From positions 55,915,514 to 55,979,513 of the forward strand of contig JAPTHN010000005.1 in assembly GCA_026936325.1 (NCBI GenBank): 64,000 nucleotides of DNA, in the 5' to 3' direction. Both the position numbers and the translations under genes were made by a program. This DNA comes from Platynereis dumerilii. Its lineage: Eukaryota > Annelida > Polychaeta > Phyllodocida > Nereididae. Positions 11,697 to 21,868 of this stretch are shown piece by piece; within the stretch, counting starts at the first letter, position 1; every line of letters starts with the position of its first letter. The notes below the pieces were generated by a model. It was not told the DNA's origin. It worked only from the letters and a program-made list of their open reading frames with translations, and did not search any database.

Positions 11697-11905
11697 GGTT
11701 GGTCTAGTGGTAGCGTGCTGGGCTGCCAATCGCTGGGTCAAGGGTTCGAATCCAGCTATTGCCAACTGTCCTGGGCCTATGTTGGACGGCTGATTCAATC
11801 ATCCTTTGCCTCATTGTCGTGTCCTCTTCCTGTCCTAATTAGCCTACCAAGTGCATGAATACAGGACGTAAAGCCCCTATCACATTCTTCCATCCATCTT
11901 CTGGA
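11697..11905 (+). mobile_element. tRNA-derived SINE, copy 1
   Basis: The head folds like a tRNA: A box GGTCTAGTGGTAG, a putative anticodon loop CTGCCAA (GCC, Gly-like), and B box GGTTCGAATCC. These are RNA polymerase III promoter elements. The tRNA-unrelated body carries CCTTTGCCTCATTGTC and ends AGTGCATGAATACAGGACG TAAAGCCCC followed by a CATC-type tail. It is intact compared with the other copies. It is not a functional tRNA gene, because the acceptor stem does not pair. Confidence 0.8.
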
Positions 11906-13146
11906 ATTTCAAAATGTCCTGTGCGTCGGCATTCTCTAATTCACTGTATTTGTCTCCAGTATCATGCACAAGTGAAGGAAGCACTACTCAGCAGAAACAC
12001 CATCAACGTATACCTCATTCGAGTAGATATTAGCTGATTGAGAAAACTGACATTCATCCTCTAAATTCTATGTTCTAAACATGAAATTTGCTGCACAGAG
12101 GAATTGAAGTCAAGAGAATTGCTGTCATATCAGTTATGATATGGTTATGATCCTGTCTTATATATTGCGAAATACACAATCACTTTCACATTATTTTTAT
12201 TTTTATTAAGGAAAGCTGTCTTCTTGAAGAAATTTTTGGCACAATTTCACGATATTTTCATTTATTGTAAAATTTTGCAAAGTGGGCCATACTGCCTTAA
12301 GCTTCACTGGGTCACATTTGGGCCCTAATTGGGGCCCAAAGTGTGTCCCAAATGTGTCCCAGTTTCAACTAGCATGGGCACGGAATGGGTGACACTGACC
12401 TGAAGGGGCCCATAGCCAGTTACTGTTTCCGCTGCCATGGGCACACTATAGGCTACACCGACTGGAAGCATACATTGATAGGCCACATCCATTGGCAAAC
12501 AACTGGGCCTCGCATCCAATGGCTCTGGGCACGGTTCGGGCAATTCCTGTAACACAGATTATGCAACAACTGAAAATATTAGTATATTTTCGATTTAATA
12601 CACCAATTTACATATATGTCTCTTGCTCCTGTCAGCCATTTTCTGCAGGCTTGGCCAAACTGGATCTGCGTTATATTTTCAACAACTGAAAATATTAGTA
12701 TATATTTTCGATTTAATAAACAAATCTACATATATACAGTTATTAAATAAATAGAAGGGGGCTGTACAGGCAACACAGACAGATTTTTTCTCAATCTTGG
12801 CGTGGCTTCTTAGCCCTGTCCGCCCTTCCACCATCTCTGTCTTTTGCTCCTGTCAACCATTTTCCGCAGGCTAGCCAACCTGAATCTGAGTTATATTCTC
12901 CAGGAGCGGGTTCATTTTGATGGCCTCTGAAAAACACAAGATTTCAAGATACAAATTTGAAAGGGAAAGATTCGCTTGTACAGTTAGTAAAGGAGCTCAC
13001 TCGCTTTGATTTTGGCTCTTTCACAATGATTAGCAGTTTAGTTGGCCATTATTATATAATTATGGAGAATGTGTTGAATATAAATGCATGCTATAGACTA
13101 GCACTTGACAGAGTAAAAGTTCCTAAAATTGGGTACCATATCGGAA

Positions 13147-13345
13147 GCTTGGTCTAGTGGTAGCTCGCTGGGTCAAGGGTTCGAATCCAGCTATTACCAA
13201 CTGTCCTGGGCCTATGTTGGGCGGCTGATTTAATCATCCTTTGCCTCATTGTCTGTCCTCTTCCTGTCCCAATTAGCCTACCAAGTGCATAAATACAGAA
13301 CGTAAAGCCCCAATCATTCTTCCATCCATCTTCTGGAATATCAAA
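13147..13345 (+). mobile_element. tRNA-derived SINE, copy 2 (tRNA region shortened)
   Basis: Same family as the copy at 11.7 kb, and carried with the ~1.5-kb duplicated unit. The anticodon-arm region (GTGCTGGGCTGCCAATC in copy 1) is reduced, while the B box GGTTCGAATCC and the body remain. Confidence 0.75.
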
Positions 13346-15082
13346 ATGTCCTGTGCATCAGCATTCTCTAATTCTCTGTATGTGTCTCCAGTATCATGCA
13401 CAAGTGAAGGAAACCGTACTCAGCAGAAACACTATCAACATATACCTCCTTCGAGTAAATATTGGCTGATTTTATTATTACTATGGAAAGCTGTCTTCAT
13501 GAAGAAATTTTTGGCACAATTTCACAAAATTCTCAGATGGTAAAATTTGTGCAAAATGTGGCTTTCAGCTTTAAGTGACATTCATCGCCAACATTTCTCC
13601 CTGCGTCTCTGTTCCATCTGCTCTGGCCCTCTGCAGTCTTGCCCTGCTCTGGCTCGATGTTCAGCATTTCGCAGTCTTGGATTGCACAGTCTTTAGATTT
13701 CTATAATTGCATTGTCGACAGTGGTGTTGTCATGCCATACATAGAGTTGCTTCAAATCCACTTTGAAATCCCCCTCAGTTGTGAGAACGTGCCTTCCATT
13801 CTTTGATGTTGCTAGTATTGTTAATTAACTTGTCGTGTGATGTTCTTTTTCTTAATCACCGTGGAAGGCGTGGAATAAGCAATGAGTGGGAAGTTCTTTT
13901 TCATTTTCCCTCCGGTTTTTATGATACCGAGGATCTGCACCTCGTCAGATACAGCCCAAAGTGGGGCCGAAGTAGTTCCCAGTTTTCAATTAGCATGGGC
14001 ACATAATGGGCAAGAATACCGTAAGCCTCTTTTGGGCACATTTCGGCCCAAAGTGGGTCCTAGTTTCAAGTAGCATGGGCACAGAATGGGCAACATGCCG
14101 TAGGCGTCATTGTGGCACATTTTGGCCCAAGATGGGCCCGTAGTTGGTCCCAGTGTCAACTACCATGGGCACAGAATGGGCCATACTGCCTTAAGCTTCA
14201 CTGGGTCACATTTGGGTCCAAAGTGGGCCCGTAGGTGTTCCCAGTTTTAACTACCATTGGCTCAGATTGGGCTACACAGACCAAATATCTCATTGGGGCA
14301 CATTTGGGCCCAAATTGTGTGCCAAATTGGGCCCAAGGTGGGCCACAAAATGTGTCCCAATTTCCAAGAGCATGGGCACAGAACGGGTGCCACTGACCTT
14401 AAGGGGCCCATAGCCAGTCCCTATTTCTGCTGCCATGGGCACACTATAGGCTACATCTACTGGAAGCATAAATGAATAGGACATATCCATTGGCAAACAA
14501 CAGTGGGCCTCGCATCCAATGACTCTGGATACTGTAAGAGCAATTCCTGTAACATAGATAACAACAACTGAAAATATTAGTATATTTTCGATCTCATAAG
14601 CAAATTTACATATATTAAGTTATTAAATAAATAGAAGGGGCATGAACAAGCAACACAAATTTTTTCTCAATCTTGGCGTGGCTTCTTAGCCGTGTCTGAC
14701 CGTCCACCATCTCTGTTTCTTGCTCCTGTCAGCCATTTTCTGCAGGCTTGGCCAACCTGAATCTGAGTCATATTCTCCAGAAGTGGGTTCATTTTGATTG
14801 CCTCTGAAAATCACAAAATTTTAAGATACAAATTTGAAAGGGAAAGATTCGCTTGCACAGTTAGTAAAGGAGCTCACTTGCTTTGATTTAAGCTTTTTCA
14901 CTATGATTAGCAGTTGGGCCATTATTATATTAGATTTTGTAGATTGTATTGAATATAAATGCATGCTATAGATTTTTTTATTTTTATGGATTGACTTATA
15001 GGTTATTAAAGAAATGAAGAAAACGTTCAGCGCCAGCACTTGAAAGAGTAAAAGTTCCTTAAATTGGGTACCATATCGGAAG

Positions 15083-15155
15083 GTTGGTCTTGTGGTAGTG
15101 TGCTGGGCAGCCAATCGCTGGGTCAAGGGTTCGAATCCAGCTATTGCCAACTGTC
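15083..15155 (+). mobile_element. tRNA-derived SINE, copy 3 (head only)
   Basis: The tRNA-like head with A and B boxes is present and stops at GCCAACTGTC, where unrelated sequence begins. This marks the right end of the third duplicated unit. Confidence 0.75.
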
Positions 15156-15786
15156 AGGATCAACTCTGTTAACAACTGCAAACCAACAATCAGTTAGACA
15201 CCTCTTTGTCGGGATCTAATTGACAAAAATGCATGTTAGAACCCTCCAAATCAGTGTCTAACTCATGCATAAACCACAATTCGACACCAACAGATATTAT
15301 TTTACTCCCACTTTTCCCCCAAAAAATGACCAAGTGCAGGTAAATCTGAGGCTGAAAATCGATCAGACTTCCATCATATCTGAATTTGTGTGGCACATGT
15401 GGTAAAGCAAAACTTCATATTTTACACACAAAAAAAAAAGATAATGATGTCCATACTGAACATTGAATTTGAGAACCTGATGCTCAGATATACTGCTTCA
15501 TAAATATATATATTTAATATATTACATAACACACTATAGTACTCAGCCACTCATATATTCACATAATTTACTTGTTGAGGTGAAATTGGTGCTTGTGCAA
15601 TGAAGCCTGTGTATGTCAGTATGACAATTTTGTTGTAATCGATTATATATGGTCGTTTGCACCAGTTTGGCATTTCTTCTCATGAAAATTATATGTATGT
15701 GACTTTGCAACAATAAATGTGATGGACATGAGACGAAACTGGTTATTTATTAATCAGCATTGATATAAATATTGGTATATATTGTT
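15156..15786. other. No gene or repeat recognised
   Basis: AT-rich sequence with an A-run near 15,430 and TATATA stretches near 15,500. Nothing codes convincingly on either strand. Confidence 0.4.
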
Positions 15787-15960
15787 GTTTCTAATCATGA
15801 GTTGCAGAAGTAAATAAATCCATAGAATTCCAGAAAGCAGAGTATACCATTCAGACTCGCTTTATTGCGGTTAACTGCAACAAATACAAACATGCATAAG
15901 AGTATGTACACAAGAGAAAGGTCTTCAAGAGACATATAAATTACAAAGGACATAAATATG
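15787..15960. repeat. Inverted copy of an LTR segment
   Basis: This stretch is a near-perfect reverse complement of 15990-16166, part of the neighbouring LTR, with a spacer of 29 bp. The two would form a ~175-bp hairpin. It is not repeated beside the right LTR. Confidence 0.85.
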
Positions 15961-18900
15961 TAGAAGTACTTACAATTTAGTATTCTCTGCATATTTATGT
16001 CCTTTGTAATTTATATGTCTCTTGATGACCTTTCTCTTGTGTACATACTCTTATGCATGTTTGTATTTGTTGCAGTTAACCGCAATAAAGCGAGTCTGAA
16101 TGGTATACTCTGCTTTCTGGAATTCTATGGATTTATTTACTTCTGCAACTCATGATTAGAAACAGTTAAAATTTAGTATTCTCTGCATCATGATAAATTG
16201 ACATGCAACATGTATGAACCACAAGAAGTCAAATATACATCCTTTCAGTGTGGATTCAAAGCTACAACTGACCAGTATGGACAATAGATGGGAAACAACA
16301 ATCAAGTGTGAAATATGTGAAGTGTGAAATACAGCAGTGGAGAAAACATGTACACAATTAACAACAAACCAATCATTCATGAAATCAAAGCAATCACAGA
16401 GTTACCAACACTGCCCCCATTAAGGGCTAAAAGTCCTTAATAAATTATTAGTCTGTTTGTTTGGTGTTTGAACCGAAGAGACACCAGCCAAGCTGTGTTT
16501 GTACGGCAACAGGCCCACCTGATTCACTTTTCCTGACATCAAGCTGCAAATGGGCCTCGGGAACATCAGCTCCGACAAGGATTTGCACATGTTTGGCTTC
16601 TATATCTTGTAGTCCCAAATTGTTGAGATGTGCGTAGTGTCGTAACTCAGACATACGGACGGAACAAGAGTTGAAACCTCTGCTTCTTGTTGTCCAAGCC
16701 TTATTTATCAACAGTGGCTGAGAATTGCTGTTGTCACAAGCCTTTACTTCAAAAGAAACCTTGGTTGAATGAAAAGTTTGTGTTGAAGTCAGTGTCTTAA
16801 TTGTTAGTTGCTCTGGTTCACCTTCAAGGCCAAGGTGATTTGCCAAATGTTCATCAATCATAGTCACATCACTTCCAGAGTCTAACAAAGCATAAGTTTT
16901 CAGGCACCGACCATTCTGTCCTCGAACTATAACAGGCATCACTTGACAAAAAACCTCTTGCTTTACAGTAGTTGCATTGTTCTCATATTCAACATTTCCT
17001 AAAGCATCAATGTGAGGGTCTCGGCATCTATGAAGACTGGTGTGATGCTTCTTACCACACCCCCTTCTCTTGCAAACAGCGGATGACATGCAATGGGCTA
17101 TAAGATGACTGGGGCTAAGGCAGTTGAAACATAGCCGGTTGTCTCGGACATACGAGTATCTATCATCAACAGTTCTTTCCAAATACTCAGGACACCTAGA
17201 TAATGCATGTTTCCCAATACAAAAACTGCAAGTAGGTGGTGAACGCTTACTTCGGACTTGATCGTCATACACAGTACATGTGTTCATAGTAACTCCTTGA
17301 TGAGGCGAATAGGTTGAAGATTGATTTCCTGATGACGACTTGTGAGCCACAGCATAGGGATTGAAATCTGAATCTACGCATTCTTTCAACCATTTCTGAA
17401 GGTCAACTAAAGAAAGTTCTCTGGTTTTGGACACACTTCCGGCAAATTCATTCCATTTTGCAGCTTTATCATATGGTATGCGACGCGATGTTCTCTTCAA
17501 AACTTGACTACTGGACAATTCACAGGTGTAATTCATTTGTTCAAGAGTCGTTACACAGTCTCTAACTGACACATAAAACTTGCGAAGTGCGAATGGATCT
17601 TCCTGGGGAATGACACCTCCAGAAGTGATGTCATTAAGATACGCATGAGCAATAGTAGCCCTGTGGCCAAATGCACATTTGAGTTCCTTCAAACACAAGA
17701 CATAATTGTTACCACTATATCCAAGTCCTTCAATCAGTTGCTTGGCTTCCCCAATAACATGTGACTGCAGTAAGTCCATTCGTCGTATATTAGTCAAACC
17801 AGGCCGAGAGTGTACATGGACATGGAATTGTTCAATGAACTTAGGCCATAGTAGAGCTGATCCATCGAATGTAGGCAGGGAAACCTTGGGCAAATCATGA
17901 TCCAGGGCAAAACGAGAAATAACTTGAGGCAAATCTTCTTTGGAATGCAATGGAATCTGGTCTTCAGATACAGCACCCTCTGTGAGTTCATCTATCCAGG
18001 CATCTACTGACTTTCTTTCAACAACTGAGGAGTTTTGATTTGCAGATAAAAATGAAGTAGAAGGTTGTTCCTTAAATTGAGATGAATTACCTGCAGGCAT
18101 TGATTGATGAAGCTTAGTCTTTAATGTAACAATTGATTCTTCCATCTCACTAATAGCACAAGAAGTTTCATTGAACCTTTCTTCCATCCAAGATTCGGCT
18201 GCATCCAGTTCCTTGTCATCATCAATAGCTGTAACATAACTGTTGTGTAATTCTTGTAATCTCTTCATCTGACTTACTAGGCGATCTCTGGTCATTTCAA
18301 CGATTGGAATGGTAGTGGCAGTCTTTGAAGTTTCAGTCCACTTTGTGATGGTACGGTTGAGCCAGTTACCAAAACAGGAGCGACTTTGGAGCAACTTATT
18401 TCTTGGAACCTCATTATCATCAGCATTTTCAGAACTGTCAACTCCATCCTGGCCTGATCCTTCTCCAGCAGACATTTTGCTTCATAACTTGACTTGTGTC
18501 TTGCAGAGATAAATTTTAACTGAAGTAGAAGTACTTACAATTTAGTATTCTCTGCATATTTATGTCCTTTGTAATTTATATGTCTCTTGATGACCTTTCT
18601 CTTGTGTACATACTCTTATGCATGTTTGTATTTGTTGCAGTTAACCGCAATAAAGCGAGTCTGAATGGTATACTCTGCTTTCTGGAATTCTATGGATTTA
18701 TTTACTTCTGCAACTCATGATTAGAAACAGTTAAAATTTAGTATTCTCTGCATCATGATAAATTGACATGCAACATGTATGAACCACAAGAAGTCAAATA
18801 TACATCCTTTCAGTGTGGATTCAAAGCTACAACTGACCAGTATGGACAATAGATGGGAAACAACAATCAAGTGTGAAATATGTGAAGTGTGAAATACAGC

Positions 18901-18975
18901 AGTGGAGAAAACATGTACACAATTAACAACAAACCAATCATTCATGAAATCAAAGCAATCACAGAGTTACCAACA
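15961..18975 (-). mobile_element. Short BEL/Pao-type LTR element (fossil), non-autonomous in form
   Basis: Two direct repeats of 450 bp, 15961-16410 and 18526-18975, flank one long minus-strand frame. By eye they are almost identical, which points to recent insertion. Between them lie a gag region and a retropepsin-type protease region in the BEL/Pao style. No reverse transcriptase, RNase H or integrase region is present, so it would depend on a relative for movement. The outer end at 18975 lies 89 bp before the start codon of FAMeT gene A. Confidence 0.85.
16448..18475 (-). CDS. BEL/Pao gag-protease reading frame (fossil element part)
   Basis: A single frame of 675 residues. It has an N-terminal gag part, a Cys/His-rich nucleocapsid-like part in the middle (residues ~420-490) and an aspartic-protease part with a DSGSD motif toward the C-terminus. 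Gag joined to protease in this order, with Cys clusters of this spacing, is typical of BEL/Pao elements. It sits between the two 450-bp repeats described for the element. Confidence 0.85.
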   Translation of the reverse strand: MSAGEGSGQDGVDSSENADDNEVPRNKLLQSRSCFGNWLNRTITKWTETSKTATTIPIVEMTRDRLVSQMKRLQELHNSYVTAIDDDKELDAAESWMEERFNETSCAISEMEESIVTLKTKLHQSMPAGNSSQFKEQPSTSFLSANQNSSVVERKSVDAWIDELTEGAVSEDQIPLHSKEDLPQVISRFALDHDLPKVSLPTFDGSALLWPKFIEQFHVHVHSRPGLTNIRRMDLLQSHVIGEAKQLIEGLGYSGNNYVLCLKELKCAFGHRATIAHAYLNDITSGGVIPQEDPFALRKFYVSVRDCVTTLEQMNYTCELSSSQVLKRTSRRIPYDKAAKWNEFAGSVSKTRELSLVDLQKWLKECVDSDFNPYAVAHKSSSGNQSSTYSPHQGVTMNTCTVYDDQVRSKRSPPTCSFCIGKHALSRCPEYLERTVDDRYSYVRDNRLCFNCLSPSHLIAHCMSSAVCKRRGCGKKHHTSLHRCRDPHIDALGNVEYENNATTVKQEVFCQVMPVIVRGQNGRCLKTYALLDSGSDVTMIDEHLANHLGLEGEPEQLTIKTLTSTQTFHSTKVSFEVKACDNSNSQPLLINKAWTTRSRGFNSCSVRMSELRHYAHLNNLGLQDIEAKHVQILVGADVPEAHLQLDVRKSESGGPVAVQTQLGWCLFGSNTKQTD

Positions 18976-19064
18976 ATTGTCATTGGTAATCACGAAATCG
19001 TGCCTTCTACGAAATTCTAGCTATAATATATATTTTAAGCTCATTTTTCTGGTGCAACTGAAAC

Positions 19065-21385
19065 ATGGATATATTCTTTTCGACAAGGCTGTCAACACTT
19101 GCATTTTCAATGTTTTTCTTCAATTTCTATGGAATTGATGGAGGTTAGCACATTAGATATTTATTTTATTGAAAGAATATATTGCCAAAAGGATTTTTAT
19201 TTTAACATATAAACTACAGTTGGTATCAGATATTTTGGTGAAGGGTGTCTGCATCAGAGCTGGGGGGGGGGGGGGTATAACAAGGAAACTATTTCATCAT
19301 CTTGCAGAGTCATTCCTAAACAATTGAAAACATCCTCAATGATTTACAGATTACCAGGTCACCATATTAACTATCAAGAAAATTCCTATGGATCCGTTTC
19401 AACATTGAGTTAACCCTCCTCATGCTCTTTCTTATGGGGCAGATGTGTGGTTTTGAGAATAGCATGAGGAGAGCAAGCACAATCCTGATGTTTAGGTGAT
19501 TGAGGTATTCTTGCTGCTGGATAGCCGATTTGTTAAGGTTCGCGTCTGGCCTATTGAAGGTCTTAACCTTCATGGGTTCAAGCCGCGGGTGGGGAATCCA
19601 AATTTTCAGAGGACCTTCATGAGCAAAATCCCAGCTGGATGTTGTTCGTATGGCGTTAAATTGGTGGGCCCTGGTATCAGTGTCTATGCTGGGACAGTAA
19701 AAGATCTCTCAAGTGGGATAAATGTGTAAAGCACTCCTGCTCTCTTTTTGATCTCATCAATCATCACTCGTGAGCTTGGTTTATCTCACCACTGAGATAT
19801 ATAATATTGAACATCGAGTGTGATATTGGTACATGTTTAGTTTATTGAATTGTTTAGAAATATTACAGTATATTGAATATGTACAGGCAGGATGTACCTG
19901 TGCACATTGGGTTTGTTTAGATTTTTTTACATGCACAAGTGAATCTTCCTCTTAGAATCTATTTTCAAAATGTAATAATATGAAGTCACTTATTATTTAC
20001 TTTAAAAAATTATATTTTTTTTAGATGAAGTGTCTTTGACACTCACAACATCCAACTACAGATATGTGGATTACAACGTTAATGAAACTACTCATGTCGT
20101 TTTTAAAGCAAAGGGAATTCAGGGTGCCAAGGTCGGTCTTTTCACCGAAACTGCAAGTGATTTAACAGGGGTGATGATCTATGAGTTTGGCATTGGCGCA
20201 TATGATGCTAAAAAGACCGTGTTCCGCAAGGAAAATCAAGGTCCTAATCTCTACACATCACCTTTATACCCAAGCGAAACTTATAATAACAGTGGATTCA
20301 CCACCTTTTGGGTGTCCTGGAAGGATCACATCTTGTCTCTTGGCTTTGGTGAAGAAGTAGGAAAGGAGGTTTTGTTCGCATATAATGACACCAACTCACC
20401 AATAGAAATCAATTATCTTGGATTTGCTTCATATGGGAATGAGCGGAACACGTTCTCATATTACAATGGTAAGCATTGAAGATAGCTAAGATATGAGGAA
20501 ATAATAGATAATGGAGTTGTTTTTTTTTTACACTATTGCTTGTAAATTATATAGTCTTCACTTGTAAGACAAAAATTTAATGTTATAGTGGCAAAAAGTG
20601 CTATCTCGGGGGCTTCGTTGAACATGTAACAAAACATTTTAGAAATAAGAGCATATCTGGTAGATCCATATTTGGCATCCAGAACTTCACTCGCGAGTGA
20701 TTTTTAAACAGAATTAGAAGACAAGGAGCCTATACCTCTAAGATAAGAAAATTTTTCAGTTTGTTTGCCATAATTGCCTGTTTGTCTTTATCTACCTGCA
20801 CCTTTGATTATCTTATTTTCAGTTCAGTTATTGAATGATTCAGGTGGTTGCAAACATTACAAATCTTCGCAGAATATGCTTTTCTCATTGAGGACAGCTG
20901 ATATTGTAAACGATGGCAATGCTTCAACGTGTTTTCAAGTAAGATTATTTATAATCTGGCTAGCGATGACTGTATATCTAATTTATCAAAGAGTGCAGTG
21001 TGATTTAGTCAGACTCTTGACTTATGCTGAATAAAGGCTGCGAAGAGATTGACATATTGACTGTGAAAAACAAATCATGTTACTTTTTTTCCAGATTGAC
21101 TCCTTACTGCCTTTGACGTACCTACCCCTGTTGATCCACAAAAAACAACCCTTGGAAATAAAACTTTTGCTTAAGGATGTTACATATTGCATTGAGTCAA
21201 AAGTTGTCGTATTTAAGACTTTATCACACCTTGAATGTCCACTTATCGATCAAGGTTTTGAAAATGGAACAACAGCATGTGTTTACGGATGTCCAGAAGA
21301 TTGTTCGACAAAGGTTACCATTGGTTTTTTGACAAATTGTAATCAGGCTGCCACTTGGATGCTGTGTGAAGTTTCTCCTTTGTGA
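19065..21385 (+). CDS. FAMeT-domain secreted protein, gene A
   Basis: Four exons fit: 19065-19143 (signal peptide MDIFFSTRLS..., hydrophobic AFSMFFFNFYG), 20025-20468 (FAMeT/Methyltransf_FA domain), 20823-20938 (linker) and 21095-21385 (Cys-rich end, stop TGA). Introns 2 and 3 have GTAAG donors; the first donor is the weaker GTTAGC. All acceptors have T-rich tracts. Domain hallmarks are YEFGIG, FTTFWVSW and PIEINYLGFASY, plus the conserved N-glycosylation site in DYNVNET. The linker has GGC and DGNASTCF, and the last exon has ECPL, CVYGC and a WMLCEVSPL end. PF12248 is named after a crustacean farnesoic acid O-methyltransferase, but in secreted multidomain invertebrate proteins it is probably a binding module. 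The DGN..TCF / LCEV pattern recalls F5/8-type (fucolectin-like) domains, without the usual Trp. Paralogues B and C lie at 51.9-62.4 kb on the other strand. The first exon is chosen because its phase-1 end and length match the paralogues. Confidence 0.75.
19500..19740 (+). mobile_element. Possible tRNA-derived SINE in intron 1 of FAMeT gene A
   Basis: The stretch has an A-box-like TGGATAGCCGATTTGTTAAGG and a B-box-like GGGTTCAAGCC at 19574-19584, followed by a body ending near GTGTAAAGCACTC. It differs from the SINE family at 11.7 kb. No second copy or target duplication was found in the window, so this rests on the promoter-like boxes alone. Confidence 0.4.
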
Positions 21386-21743
21386 CTTTACTTGATGTGC
21401 GGTGTGCTGGTATACTCCATATCACCATAAATATGATGATTTGATGATAATATTGTGAGTGTATGGAACATTCCCTATTAATTCAGATATTCCCATTGTC
21501 TTTCAGTTGCCCCAGTATAGAACACTGGATATAACCCACCTCCATTTAATGTGCCATAGACTCTGACTAAATTTAGTTCCAGAGTGGGATTCAGACTCAC
21601 GCCCTGGGAGTTAATGGTGGCATAGACAAGCGTTCTTAACCATTAGCTATTGAATTGATAAGTAAATTTGTGTTAAAAAAACTTCTACATCTAGTATCTG
21701 GAGACGTCTTAACTTGTAACTGCAGGGATTCTTATATGTAAGT

Positions 21744-21814
21744 AAGTGTTGCCTCTAAATAGCCCACACCGGTGCTGATGGGGCGTAAAACACTAACTCA
21801 CTCAGTCACTCACT
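21744..21814 (+). mobile_element. 71-bp tail-only retroposon with 13-bp target duplication
   Basis: The body is TCTAAATAGCCCACACCGG..., GGGGCGTAAAACAC and an (ACTC)n-type tail. It is flanked by a perfect direct repeat, CTTATATGTAAGT, at 21731-21743 and 21815-21827. The body matches the last ~60 bp of the ORF1-only LINEs at 28.3 and 47.5 kb. It is either an extremely 5'-truncated LINE copy or a very short SINE using that tail. Confidence 0.8.
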
Positions 21815-21868
21815 CTTATATGTAAGTTTTTACAATACATTATATGACTTAACATGAGATTCTAGTTG

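Larger units (their letters stand above)
10780..15160. repeat. Three tandem copies of a ~1.5-kb composite repeat (GGGCCC minisatellite + exon-like ORF + SINE)
   Basis: Copies lie at ~10.86-11.9, ~12.3-13.45 and ~13.95-15.16 kb. Each has the same order: a degenerate GGGCCCAAAGTG minisatellite; a block ending CAATTCCTGTAAC; an AT-rich block; a 138-bp exon-like ORF on the minus strand; a second AT-rich block ending GGTACCATATCGGA; and a tRNA-derived SINE. Because unrelated pieces repeat in the same order, the whole unit was duplicated rather than the parts inserting independently. Copy two has lost ~50 bp around the AT-rich block before the SINE. The minisatellite reads on the minus strand as Gly-Pro-rich repeats (FGPxLGxxLGP). 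The third unit is preceded by extra minisatellite at 13.95-14.25 kb, and 13.55-13.9 kb holds unique sequence. Confidence 0.8.

Noticed and set aside
11697-11770. Functional tRNA-Gly gene
   Set aside because: A and B boxes are present but the acceptor stem does not pair and the sequence runs on into a body shared by other copies, so it is a SINE head.
13700-13800. Minus-strand 36-codon frame NGRHVLTTEGDFKVDLKQLY... that reads like protein
   Set aside because: No matching domain, no clear splice sites and only one copy; too short to support as an exon.
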